Made by a program: the position numbers and the translations under genes. From Plantago major (Eukaryota; Streptophyta; Magnoliopsida; Lamiales; Plantaginaceae): a stretch of 64,000 nt of DNA. Shown here piece by piece: positions 47,640 to 57,628 of the stretch; positions within the stretch are counted from its first letter, which is position 1, and each line of letters starts with the position of its first letter. The DNA is taken from positions 5,518,001-5,582,000 of the forward strand of contig CM048844.1 of the NCBI GenBank assembly GCA_026545765.1. The letters run 5' to 3'. The notes beneath the pieces are model-generated. The model had not been told where the DNA came from. It did no database searches and saw nothing but the letters and a program-made list of their open reading frames with translations.

Positions 47640-49794
47640 TCAGACCAATTCACCAACATTTATTAGCTCTGCACAATGCTTGAACTTGGCAGCTGACAAC
47701 GGTTTTGTGAAGAAATCTGCAGCATTCTCTGTAGTATGAACCTTCTCAACTTTAACAGCTCCTCCATCAATGATATCTCTTATGAAGTATAATCTCACAT
47801 CTATATGCTTGGTTCTCTCATGAAAATGCTGATGCTTTGCTAACTGGATGGCACTCTGATTATCACACATCATAGATACACAATCTTGTTCAATGTCCAA
47901 CTCTGTAATCAAACCATTCAACCATATAGCCTCTTTGATTCCCTCAGTTACTGCAATAAACTCAGCCTCAGTTGTTGATAATGCAACTATAGACTGCTGA
48001 GAACATTTCCATGAGATGGCAGTACCAAACAAGGTAAATACAAAACCTGTAACAGATTTTCTAGTGTCCACATTAGAAGCAAAATCTGCATCAACAAAAC
48101 CTTTCAGAGGTAAAGCTGAACCTTTAGATGCTTTGAACCTTAGACCATAGTGAATTGTTCCCTTAATATACCTGAGAACACCCTTCACTGTATTCCAATG
48201 TATCATACCTGGATTACTCATAAATCTACTAATTATACTCATTGCAAAAGCAAGATCAGGTCTGCAGTAAATCATTGAATACATTATGCTTCCTACTGCA
48301 TTTGCATAAGGAATCTTGAACATTTCCTGTATATCAGCTTGATTCACAGGACATTGACTTCTTGATGACTTAGTTCCGGGGTTTACAGTGCAGACATGTG
48401 CTCGACATATTCATGTTGAACTTTGCAAGCACCTTAGTCAGATATGCAGATTGTGAGAGAAATAGACTTCTATCATGTTCTTGTCTACTAATGTCCATAC
48501 CAAGTATTCTACTAGCCTCTCCCAGATCTTTCATTTCAAACTCAGAGCTCAACTTAGTTTTCAATACTCTAATTTCATCAAGAGACTTGCCAGCAATCAA
48601 AATATCATCAACATACAGCAGCAAATAAATGCAATTTTTACTGTAAATGTTTGAGAAATAGATGCAGCTGCATACCTGCTTCTTGTAAACTGTATAGAAC
48701 TCGTGAATTCATCAAACCTCTTATGCCACTGACGAGGACTTTGTTTTAAACCATATAAGGACCTTTTCAGCAAACATGCCTTGTTTTCCTTGTCTTCTAT
48801 ATGAACTCCTTAAGGGATTTTCATATATATTGTTTCCTCTAGCACCCCATGTAAAAATGCGGTTTTAACATCCATCTGCTGTAGTTGTAAATCCCATTGA
48901 GTTACCATGGCTAAGAGAATCCTTATAGAAACATGCTTTACCACAGGTGAAAAGATTTCTTTGTAATCTACACCTTCCTTCTGAGTAAAGCCCCTTGCCA
49001 CAAGCCTAGCTTTGAATCTAATTGTGTGTGCTGTACCAGTTTCAACCTTCCTTTTGAAGATCCACTTGCATCCCACAAGCTTCTTGTTCTTGGATATAGG
49101 AACTATATCCCAAGTATCATTCTTTTCCAGGGAAGCTAACTCCTCATGAATAGCTGTAATCCACTTTTCACTATCAGTGCAACTAATGGCTTCTTGATAA
49201 GAGCTTGGTTCTGAGTAGTTGATATCTTCAGCTACTGATAGAGCATAGGCAACATTGTATGATTTTCCCACCTGTCCATAACCATACATGTCAGGAACTT
49301 TCCTATTTATCCTCCTCTCTCTATCTTTAGCAAGTTGATATGTAGATAACACATTAGTTTCATCTGCAGAGATGCCTGAAATTGTGTCTCTAGTGGAGAG
49401 ATTTTCCATATCATGTTGTTGTGCACTATTCTCATCCACATGTGTATGCTTCTTATTTGCATGTAAAACATCTGTATTACTGCAATGCTCCACCTGAATC
49501 TCAGTATTGGTTTCCACAGGCTTCAGTGGCATGATTGTTTCATTAAACACCACATCCCTGCTAATTATGCACTTTCTCTGGTCAATTATCCATAATTTGT
49601 AGCCCTTTACACCAGTGGGGTATCCCAAGAATATGCATCTGAGAGCTCTTGGTTCTAGCTTTCCTTGCCTGACATGTGCTAGAGCCAAACATCCAAAAAC
49701 TTTTAAGTGACCATAATGAGGTGGCTTCCCTGACCACAGTTCCTCAGGTGTCTTATTGTTCAGAGGTGCTGTGAGACTTCTATTGATAAGATAA
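47640..49794 (-). pseudogene. copia pol, 3' half (integrase end, RT, RNase H)
   Basis: From 49790 the frame reads LINRSLTAPLNNKTPEELWS and FGCLALAHVRQGK (integrase C-terminal domain). RT follows with WKWIF-type KLVGCKWIFKRKVETG, FTQKEGVDYKEIFSPVVKH, QQMDVKTAFLHG (first Asp) and LLYVDDILIAG. A TAA at about 48810 follows IYMKIP, and the frame slips near 48655 and 48375. RNase H is intact in 48347-47640: GFVDADFASNVDTRKSVTGF, STTEAEFIAVTEG, MCDNQSAIQLAKH, and ends in AADFFTKPLSAAKFKHC. Catalytic residues of RT and RNase H are all retained, but the frame breaks inactivate it. Confidence 0.9.
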
Positions 49795-51207
49795 TGTTAG
49801 TCCAGATAACGGCAAAGTAAAAGATTAGAGGGGGGGGGGGGAATAGTCTTTTAAAACTTTTGTCGATAAACACAGTTTCTCAGAAACCTGGGGGTTTCTG
49901 ATACTTAAATTCAGAGCGCGGAAGACTTTAAGATAGGTAAGTGCAGAAACAATAAGTAAGTGTGTGTGTGCTTTGCTGAAATGTAAATACAGAAAGGTAA
50001 ATAACACAGCAAGTATAGTGGTATCTGGAGGTGGCGTAATCCTCCAACTAATCCACTTCGGTCTTTCTGAGACCTAGAATTCACTAGAACAGATAATTGA
50101 GTTCACCTTACAATAATCCTATTCTAAGATTCCTAAACAAATGGTTCCCAACCAAATGTTCCCCCTGAGTTATTCCCCAGGTCCTAGAGCTAAGTACTTC
50201 CTTTACTCAGATAACCTTGGAGTTATTCCCTGATTTCCCAAATCAAGTAATTCCTCTACTCCACGCCTTGATGGTGTTGGTTATAAGGTTTGTCAGAGAG
50301 GCTTCTCGTATAACATTTCAGTTATGTTTTCAGAGAGCCAAATAGAACGAGACTACTTAATACACTTGTTCAGTGTATGGCAGTCTGCTCTTTACTGACC
50401 CAAGTAATTGGTGTCCGTTCTGGAGGATGAGCTTCAGAAAGGGTATCTGATAGTTCAACTCTTTCATGAATAGCAATCTCTTGTTAAGGTTCAGGACAAC
50501 TTAGAACTACTAGTGATTCTTCTAGCAACAGAAAGCTTTCAGAAAGAGTAGTAGAGTGCTTGAGAGAATACTTTGCTTGATGGTAAGTTTGCAAGATAGA
50601 GCGTTCTAAGGTCTGTTCTTCAAGCATCTAAGTGTGTGATATATATAGATAAATTTGAGAGGCGTTTGAATGGTATCCGTTGTGCTCTCTATCAAATTAT
50701 ATTCGTTTATATCTTGAACTATGTACTCAGAAGTCACTATCTCATTTTTCAGAGGATCGCTTAAAGATTTACGCCATTTAATGCATTTAATGCATAGTAC
50801 TGTTCATTGTCCTTTAGTCTCAACGGATACATGAACCTTTATGATGGCTTGCATGCTCCATACTCATGATTTCATATGTCCAGAATCATATTTCAAAAGT
50901 AAGTAAATATACTTAAGAAAGGATTAATGACATAGTCTTTCTGAGTTAGACTAAACCTTTGTGTCTTCATAAACCTTGTGCAATCTTCAGTCTTCTAATC
51001 TTCAGAAAAGCTCCATTGCTAGGATTGATCTTCATGGTCTTCTTGAAATAAAAAATTACACTCAGAGACCTATAATCCTAATACAAGATTTACTAGACTA
51101 ATCATACTCAGTGATTTCCTCTTTTACAATGTTCAAGTGAACCCAGAGTACTTAATCACCTTTCTGGCTAAGATAAGAACATGTGATGAGTGATCAAAAT
51201 ACTAACA
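49795..51207 (-). repeat. 3' LTR of the Sirevirus-like element
   Basis: 1413 bp; on the minus strand starts TGTTAGTATTTTGATCACTC and ends GGACTAACA. TATATATATC-type sequence at about 50638-50650 could be its TATA box. It contains a run of 12 G at about 49831-49842. I counted 15 occurrences of TCAGA or TCTGA in it. The other LTR is outside the window. Confidence 0.8.
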
Positions 51208-51221
51208 GATATTCCTAAAAA

Positions 51222-51234
51222 ATTTCCCCCTTTC
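51222..51234 (-). promoter_or_regulatory. Polypurine tract of the Sirevirus-like element
   Basis: The minus strand reads CAGAAAGGGGGAAATT about 15 bases before the LTR start, a typical copia/Sirevirus polypurine tract. Confidence 0.75.
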
Positions 51235-54200
51235 TGATCAGTCATCCATGACTATCTTTCAAGTCCTATTACAAAATTGTAATCCTGGAAGAGAAAACAA
51301 TCCACCACTTAATCATTTCAAATGATTTTCAATTTTAGTTGAATTAAGTGCAGAAAGTAAACATCAACCAAATCACAAGAAGTGATCTTTGCTGATAAGT
51401 TGTCATCTATTAAAATGTATCTGAGAGTATGATCTTCAGATAGAATTCTGAGTAAGATGCAACTTTTACAGATAGAGAATTTCAGAAACAATCAGCAAGA
51501 TTACAAAAAGTAATAAAACATACTAAGTAAATTGAACAAAGGAGAGTCCAAGCTCCAAGAGAGTATTCTAATGTTACTAGTCTTCAAGTCTTCAGAAACG
51601 CAACTTGGGTTCAGATACCTCAAGTTCTTCAACACCCTTTTTGGATCAGTTGACATGATCATCCACTTTTCTGCATTCTTGGACATAGTCATAAAGAATC
51701 CTTCCGACGAGAGCTCATCTTTCCGGATAAGTCACATATTTCATGGTAACTCTTGCCAAGCTTGTGATTCTTCCGCAGAAAATGTTTGACCTGTATACTT
51801 TCCTGGACTGCATGGTCTACTTGCAGCTGAGATAGGTTGAAATACTTGTATATTTCTTCCAGATAGTGTATATCATCTAGGTATTCATCCAATGTCATAT
51901 ATAATGACTCATAGGTTGAAACACCTAGTTTGTTCTTCCTGCTGTAGCTACCATCCAGTTTTCTTACCTTGTGTACATCATCAGGTTTTGGGTAAGGACA
52001 GGCAAAAGAAAGATCCATTTTTCTGGCTTCATTCCTCTTTTCTACTTCAAAGTTTAGCCAGGCATGAAGGTGCTGTGTTTTAGCAATTAAGCTTGCCTTC
52101 TCTCCATTTCAGGACCTGGTTGAGGATGGGAGTTGGAAACTTATCATTGACAAGTAGATTTTGTAGTTCCAGAATTCAATACCCTCTCTTGTTCAGAATG
52201 CACCTATATGAAGATTCTTCATTACTAGTCTTCATATACTCAATGTGGGCATCAGTTGGCCTTTCTTGATGTGTTTCATTGTTTATTCTGCCAAACTGGA
52301 AATCCTTCGGATTTTACGTTTGGTAACCTTCGTCAGAGATCCTCTAACCCTTTCTTCTGCCTTGAAATGTCTTTGGTGGATGTTCCTTGTATAGACTTGG
52401 TGTTGCCAGAAGGAGTTCTGGCTGCTAAGGGCTTTGCTGCCAGAGGACGTTGTGAAGTGGATGTTCATCAGAATCATCCTCATCATCATTGAAGTCCAAA
52501 ATTGGAGATTTGCAGCTTTCTTGACCTCTTACTTCTCCTTCTTCCTTTTCTTCTTCTTCAGAAGTCTTCTTCTCTTCTGAGATTCTAAGGGACTTGGTTC
52601 CCCTAGTGACCATACTTCTCAGCCTTTTGGCTGGTTGATCTGGAACAACTTCTTCAGCAAGGGTGTCTCCAGTGGTGTCCTTAATGACAAGTTGACTTGA
52701 GGAGGGAGGATTTGATTGTTTTCTTTTTCTTCCTCTACCTTTCTGAGGCATCTCTTCTTCCCCCTTAGTCATGAATGATTGACTCATGATAGCATAAGCT
52801 TCAGAGAGAGTTTCAAAGTTTTTCTGGAGATTGTTGTGCACCCTGACCAATTCTTGAAGTTCCTTCTTCAGCTCTTTGTTCTGTCTAACCAGTTCCTGCT
52901 CCTTTGTGTTGAGCTCTTCAAGTGGCCTTAGGATGGCGTTGGCTTGCAGGACAGCATGGTTGGCTTCATTCAATGCTGCATTAGCATTGTTACAATCCTC
53001 ATCCCTGACCAACCCTAGGTCTTTCTGAGAGAGAGCTATCTTGCTCTGAGTAAAGCAGCAGCCAATGGCTTCATCTCTTCTGGGATGGATTTTAGCACTT
53101 CTGTGTCTTGGGCAACTAGTGTCTTTCTGAGCTCTAAAAAGACACTGTTCCTGGGACGGTGCTCTTCACTTTTTGAACTACTTGGTGCAGAGAATATATG
53201 AGGAGCAAGTAGAGCTCTTTTGTGCTGAGTGACAAGTCTCTCATCTTCTGCTTCAGTAATCAAGTTGTGGGTTTCAGCATCACTATCATAATCCTTTTCT
53301 TGGATTGTTTGCAGATTGACAATCTTCTTCTGTTTTCCGTCAAGTGTGCTGGCCTTCTGAGAAGATGTAGAAGGTCTTTCTGATGCAGTCTCAGCATCAT
53401 GCTCTTCATCATCATTGTCATCCATTGCATCTATTTCAGCAGCTGTGACAACAATGGCATTCTTCAAATTTCTTTGCTCATCTAGGAGTGCCAATTCCTT
53501 GACATTAGCTTCTTCGAGCTTCTTGATTTTGGCTTCCTTTTCATCAACAAGAGATTGAGTCTCAATGTTGATTCTCTTCTCTTCTTCCAATACCTTTCTG
53601 AGTTGTTCAATCCTAAACTCAGCAGCTGAAATTTCTTCTATGGCATCATTGTGTTCAGCTTGTTGGGTATCTTGATGAGACTTGGGCGGTGATGATGATG
53701 GAGCTTTCTGAGCAATTGAGGGAGTAGCCTTTTCTCCACTTTCTTTGCTAGCTTTCTGAATCCCACCTTGTCCAGGTTGGGGATCATCATTCTGATCATC
53801 ATCATCATCACTCTTGTTCTTTGTTTCTTGGTTTGGATGCTCAGAGGGAGGTTCTTGATAATCATTTTCGTCCATCTCCTCATCATCTTCTGAAACCAGG
53901 TTGATCACATTTGGGAATGTAATCATCCTCCCATTAACTTCTTCTTGTTCAGCAGGATAAGTAGTGAGCTTGCTGGGCAAGGCAGGATGGGTAACCATCT
54001 GTTCTTGGGTTTGAGCATCGGCAGACTTGAAATCTGCTATAAGTCTTTGTGCTACTTCATGAATGAAGTCTTCATGCATCAGAGTGGCAAATGAGTAGGA
54101 CTCTGTTGGGAACAATGCATGGATATAATCCTCCAGATTTAGGGCAATTGCTCTCTTTTCTGGGACGTCGATTACTCTGGCTACTTCAGAAAGGTCAGCC

Positions 54201-54415
54201 TTTCTGAGTTTCTGCCATTGTCTGAAGCACTTGAGATGTTTCTTTAAAGTGTGCTTCTGGAAAGCCTTGAGTAAATCAACCGGCACTAGACTTTGAGCCT
54301 GTGTAGAAACACTAGGCTCATTATCCTGTACTTCTGTTTGCTTGGGCACAGAGGCCTTAGATACTTTGGTGTGAGGAGAAGTTTTATCCTCATCAACCTT
54401 TCTTTCTGCTTGAAC

Positions 54416-54495
54416 CTGAGAATTAAAATCAAATATGTTTAGAAACTGTTAACAGAAAAGATAGGTGGAAAAGTGCTTTCTGAGACTTCACTTAC
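54416..54495 (-). other. Intron 4 of the accessory gene
   Basis: Donor CTTGGAA|GTAAGTGAAG and acceptor TTTTAATTCTCAG|GTTCAAG. 80 bp, phase 0, with in-frame stops when unspliced. Confidence 0.7.
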
Positions 54496-54645
54496 TTCCA
54501 AGTGAGGAAGCTCAGTAGCATGTTCCTCAGAAACCTTGGGGGTTTCTGGCACCTTTTCTGCAGATACTGCTTGTTCAGCAGTTTTAGTTTCTTTTGGAGG
54601 AGATAAGACCACAGTCTTTCCTTCCAATTGTTCTTCTGACTGAGC

Positions 54646-54723
54646 CTGTAAGAACAAAATAAGAGATTTTAGTAGTGGGTTTTCCAGAGCATTCTTTGAA
54701 GAAGACTATTACTGATTACTTAC
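54646..54723 (-). other. Intron 3 of the accessory gene
   Basis: Donor GAGAAG|GTAAGTAATC and acceptor TTTTGTTCTTACAG|GCTCAG. 78 bp, phase 0, textbook splice consensus at both ends. Confidence 0.75.
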
Positions 54724-54831
54724 CTTCTCAGCAGAAGGCTCAGTAAATACTTCCTCAGAAAGCTTTTCAGCCTCTGGAATCTCTAGGTTTTGGGGTGTTG
54801 GTTCCACCACCACTACTTCCTCAGTTGGAGC

Positions 54832-54912
54832 CTAAGAAGAGACATTAAGAATATTAGAACATAAGATAAGAGCATTTTTTAGTTATTTCTTGTTCAGAGA
54901 TAACTTTACTAC
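54832..54912 (-). other. Intron 2 of the accessory gene
   Basis: Donor CCACAT|GTAGTAAAG and acceptor AATGTCTCTTCTTAG|GCTCCA. 81 bp, phase 0. Confidence 0.65.
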
Positions 54913-55020
54913 ATGTGGGACAGGCTCTTCTTGATGTTCTGAGGTTGGAGGAACCTCTTCTTGATTCAAGGGGGTGGACAGGTTTTCTTCCCCCTGAAAG
55001 TGTGTCTCCAAGTCAGTTGG

Positions 55021-55097
55021 CTGTAATAAATACTTTTATGAGTAACAAGTTAACATACAATTATGTTGACATGTTAGATACAAACTTTCTTTGTTAC
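55021..55097 (-). other. Intron 1 of the accessory gene
   Basis: Donor ATTCAG|GTAACAAAG and acceptor AAAGTATTTATTACAG|CCAACT. 77 bp, phase 0; unspliced translation hits a stop after nine codons. Confidence 0.7.
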
Positions 55098-56707
55098 CTG
55101 AATAGAGTCAGGCTGATCATTGATCTCTTGGACTTGTGGTGATTCCACAGTCTCTCTGTGCTCATTGTTGTTCTCCTCTGCAGTATCATTCTGAGTCTCC
55201 ATCTCAGTTTGATCCCTTTCTGAGAGTTGAGCTCTCTCAGAAGGTTGAGGAACCTGTTCAAGAACAGGGTTTTCTTCAGCAATATTAAGTGCTGGCATTG
55301 TGAATGTGGAAGCAATGGCAACATCTTCCATCATTCTATCTTCCTCATCCAGGCCTTCTTCTTCCTGTTGGGCAGAGGGGCTCTTGTCTTTCTGAAGAGC
55401 TGAGCTTGATGCTCCTCCATGGGTCTCATACTTGAATCTTTTGAGTACTTTTGCAAGTACTTCATCATCCTCAGAATCACTATTCTGTGTTGGTGCAGAC
55501 CCATCTATGATATTTCTATCATCTCTAGAGAGTTCTGGAGCAGTTTGGTTCAAGACTCTTGGGGCATTCTGGAGTTGCCTTTCTGAGCGTCCAACATCTT
55601 CTGAGACCTTGTCTCCAGAAGGTTGCGCCTCTTGTATGCTTAGGGGCTTGGAGGCTCTTTTGCTATGAGTCCTCTTTCTCTTGGCAACTGGAGGTTTAAC
55701 TTGAGCTTGCTCAGAGACCTCCTCACCTTGTTGTGCAGTTTCTTCTTCTTCTGCCTTTCTGAGTGTGTTCTCAGCAGCAAGTTTCTCCTTTTCTTCAAAA
55801 GCGTGTCTGAAAAGGGAGTTGGTGACTGGGATTTCCTGCCTCTCTCTGAGAGTGATTCCCATTGTTTCTAGAATGTAACAGATTCTGAGACCAAAGTGCA
55901 TATTGGCTTTTGGCTCAACAAGGCCATTGATGATTTTGGGCTCAAATTCCTCAATATGTCCAAGGAACTTGTTGAAGGCGTACTTTCTCCAATTGAAGTG
56001 GGTTTCCTGCCCTTCATGCTTCTTGTTCAGAAGATGCATCATCATCCATCTCTCCATGCTTATCTGGTCTACTCCACCTTTGTTGCCATCAAAGCAATGG
56101 ACCAGAATAAGAGCCAAAGTACTCCAGTGTTTCTGGAGATGACTAGTTCTGATGGCCTTCAGAACAAAGTCTCCTGGGCAACCTTTTGCATTTTCTAACT
56201 GGATTGATTCAAATAGCTCTTTGACGCCTTGAATCATGGAAGCGTCCTTGATGTTGATGTCTTCAAATGTTCCTCAATTTTTCAATCGGAATATCTTGCA
56301 GAAAGTCTTGCAGTCTAGAACAATTTCTTGTCCTTGGACTTCAGTCTGCATGTATTTTTCTTCTTCATCATTCACAACTTTTGTGAAGATTTTGGAGTTG
56401 TTATAGAACTCCAGTATATCCAGTGTGGATAGTCCACTGGGTGCAGCAGCTAGAAGCTTGTAGATATGGGAATTCATCAGCATCCCCAATATCAGTTTCC
56501 TTTCTGGTCTTGAAGATATAACTGCTGGTACATATCTCTTTACTAGAAAAGCTCCCCAATTCATTTTGTGGTTAGGGTTCCAGTCCGATGGGGTAAACTT
56601 TCCCGTATATGCTTATTCAACACCTTAAGTTCCTTTCCTCCTTGCTTTTCAGCAGGAGCAGATGTTGCGGCCTTAGGGTTCTTGGTGGTCATCTTCTTGG
56701 GTGCCAT

Positions 56708-57628
56708 CTCTTATATAGAGTTTTGAGTGAGTGTTTTTCAGATGAATATTGCACAATTAATCGAGATTAGTCTATCTTTTCAGAAGACTAAGCACAAGAA
56801 GTTGAGTTTTGCAGAAATCTTGAGAGATTTTGCTGTTTTGATGCAAGTTTGAAATTTCGGAATTGGTAAAAGTGTTTGTCTTTTGCCCAAATCCTATATA
56901 TATAGCAGACAAAATGTACATAGATACAACATACATACAACTGAATATGAATGCGTGTCTTTGCATCTGCATAGGCGTGGTACGTCCTTTGTACTTCATT
57001 AAATGCGTAGTGGGCCATGTCTGCATTTCTCAACAGACATTACTTGCTTTGTTTTAATCTCAACCGTTGAGATCAAACGTTCATTCATCAAGGGCTTATA
57101 TTGAATATCTTGTAATGATATCAATCAACAAATGGTAATGTGCCGACTTGATGGATTTTTAATATGCTACATTCATTGTGTCACTTAGTAAAGAGTAGGA
57201 ACACTTAATCGTTTGAGCTTATCATTCTGAGTGTCAAGTCCTTATCTATATATTGTTTATCATGAAAATGGTAAAAATACAAGACATTGCACATGTTTGA
57301 CTTTCAAAACTTATACCTTTTGGGCTTTGTGTGTCCATTTCTCTTTATGACTAAATAGCTTTCTGAATTCAAGTGCCAGAAGCTTCAGTTGTTTGAATGT
57401 ATTTGACCCACTCTCAGTAAGTAAGTTCTAGTTTTATTTACTTATTAAGTGTGTACCGACCTTTGCTTTTCTGGATACCTGTTCCAGAAATGTTTTGCCT
57501 TTCTGAGTGTTGCTACTCAGAAACCTTTGCATCACTTCTTATCAACTTGGCTTTCTGAGAGCATGTTCTCAGAGGCCTACTTCTTTTCTACCTCACTTAC
57601 TCAGACTTTAGAGATTCAGGACAATTTT
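56708..57628 (-). promoter_or_regulatory. Linker between pol and the accessory gene, with internal promoter
   Basis: There are 920 bp without coding potential. On the minus strand GCTATATATATAGGATTTGGG at 56892-56906 provides a strong TATA box about 190 bp upstream of the accessory ATG. It is followed by an A/C-rich leader (CAAAACTCAACTTCTTGTGC), as expected for a plant 5' UTR. Confidence 0.6.

Larger units (their letters stand above)
46954..49794 (-). mobile_element. Ty1/copia element, interrupted by the Sirevirus-like insertion
   Basis: A 555-bp 3' LTR (46954-47508), polypurine tract and the 3' half of pol are visible on the minus strand. The coding sequence stops dead at 49794, exactly where the LTR of the next element begins. 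The missing 5' half is therefore probably on the far side of that insertion, outside the window. The LTR carries a TACGTGGTTCGGC motif seen in many copia LTRs. The RT motif style suggests a Tork-like lineage (tentative). Confidence 0.85.
51500..56707 (-). pseudogene. Intron-containing accessory (env-position) gene of the Sirevirus-like element
   Basis: ATG at 56707 (MAPKKMTTKNPKAA). Exon A 56707-55098 encodes a globular part (MNWGAFLVKRYVPAVISSRP, HFNWRKYAFNKFLGHIEEF, FGLRICYILETMGITLRERQ) and a long Glu/Ser/Gln-rich tail. Exons B 55020-54913, C 54831-54724, D 54645-54496 and the last exon from 54415 are separated by GT-AG introns of 77, 81, 78 and 80 bp, all phase 0. Exons B-D are acidic (starts PTDLE, APTEE, AQSEE). 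The last exon has coiled-coil and acidic stretches, a KGRGRKRKQSN basic patch, and a C-terminal part (MDLSFACPYPKPDDVHKVRK) to about 51690, with no clear end. Breaks: a one-base loss in an A run near 56604, TGA at 56274-56276, an indel near 53045, and several between 52425 and 51500. I do not recognise a named family. No signal peptide or membrane helix is evident, so it is not an obvious envelope protein. Confidence 0.6.

Noticed and set aside
49831..49842. Poly-G run as a possible end of a transposon or assembly gap
   Set aside because: It lies inside the 3' LTR, with LTR sequence continuing on both sides. Its exact length is doubtful but it marks no boundary.
51500..56707. Envelope glycoprotein reading of the Sirevirus-like accessory gene
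   Set aside because: The position is env-like, but I see no signal peptide, membrane helix or cysteine-rich ectodomain, and the protein is acidic with coiled-coil and nuclear-type basic patches.
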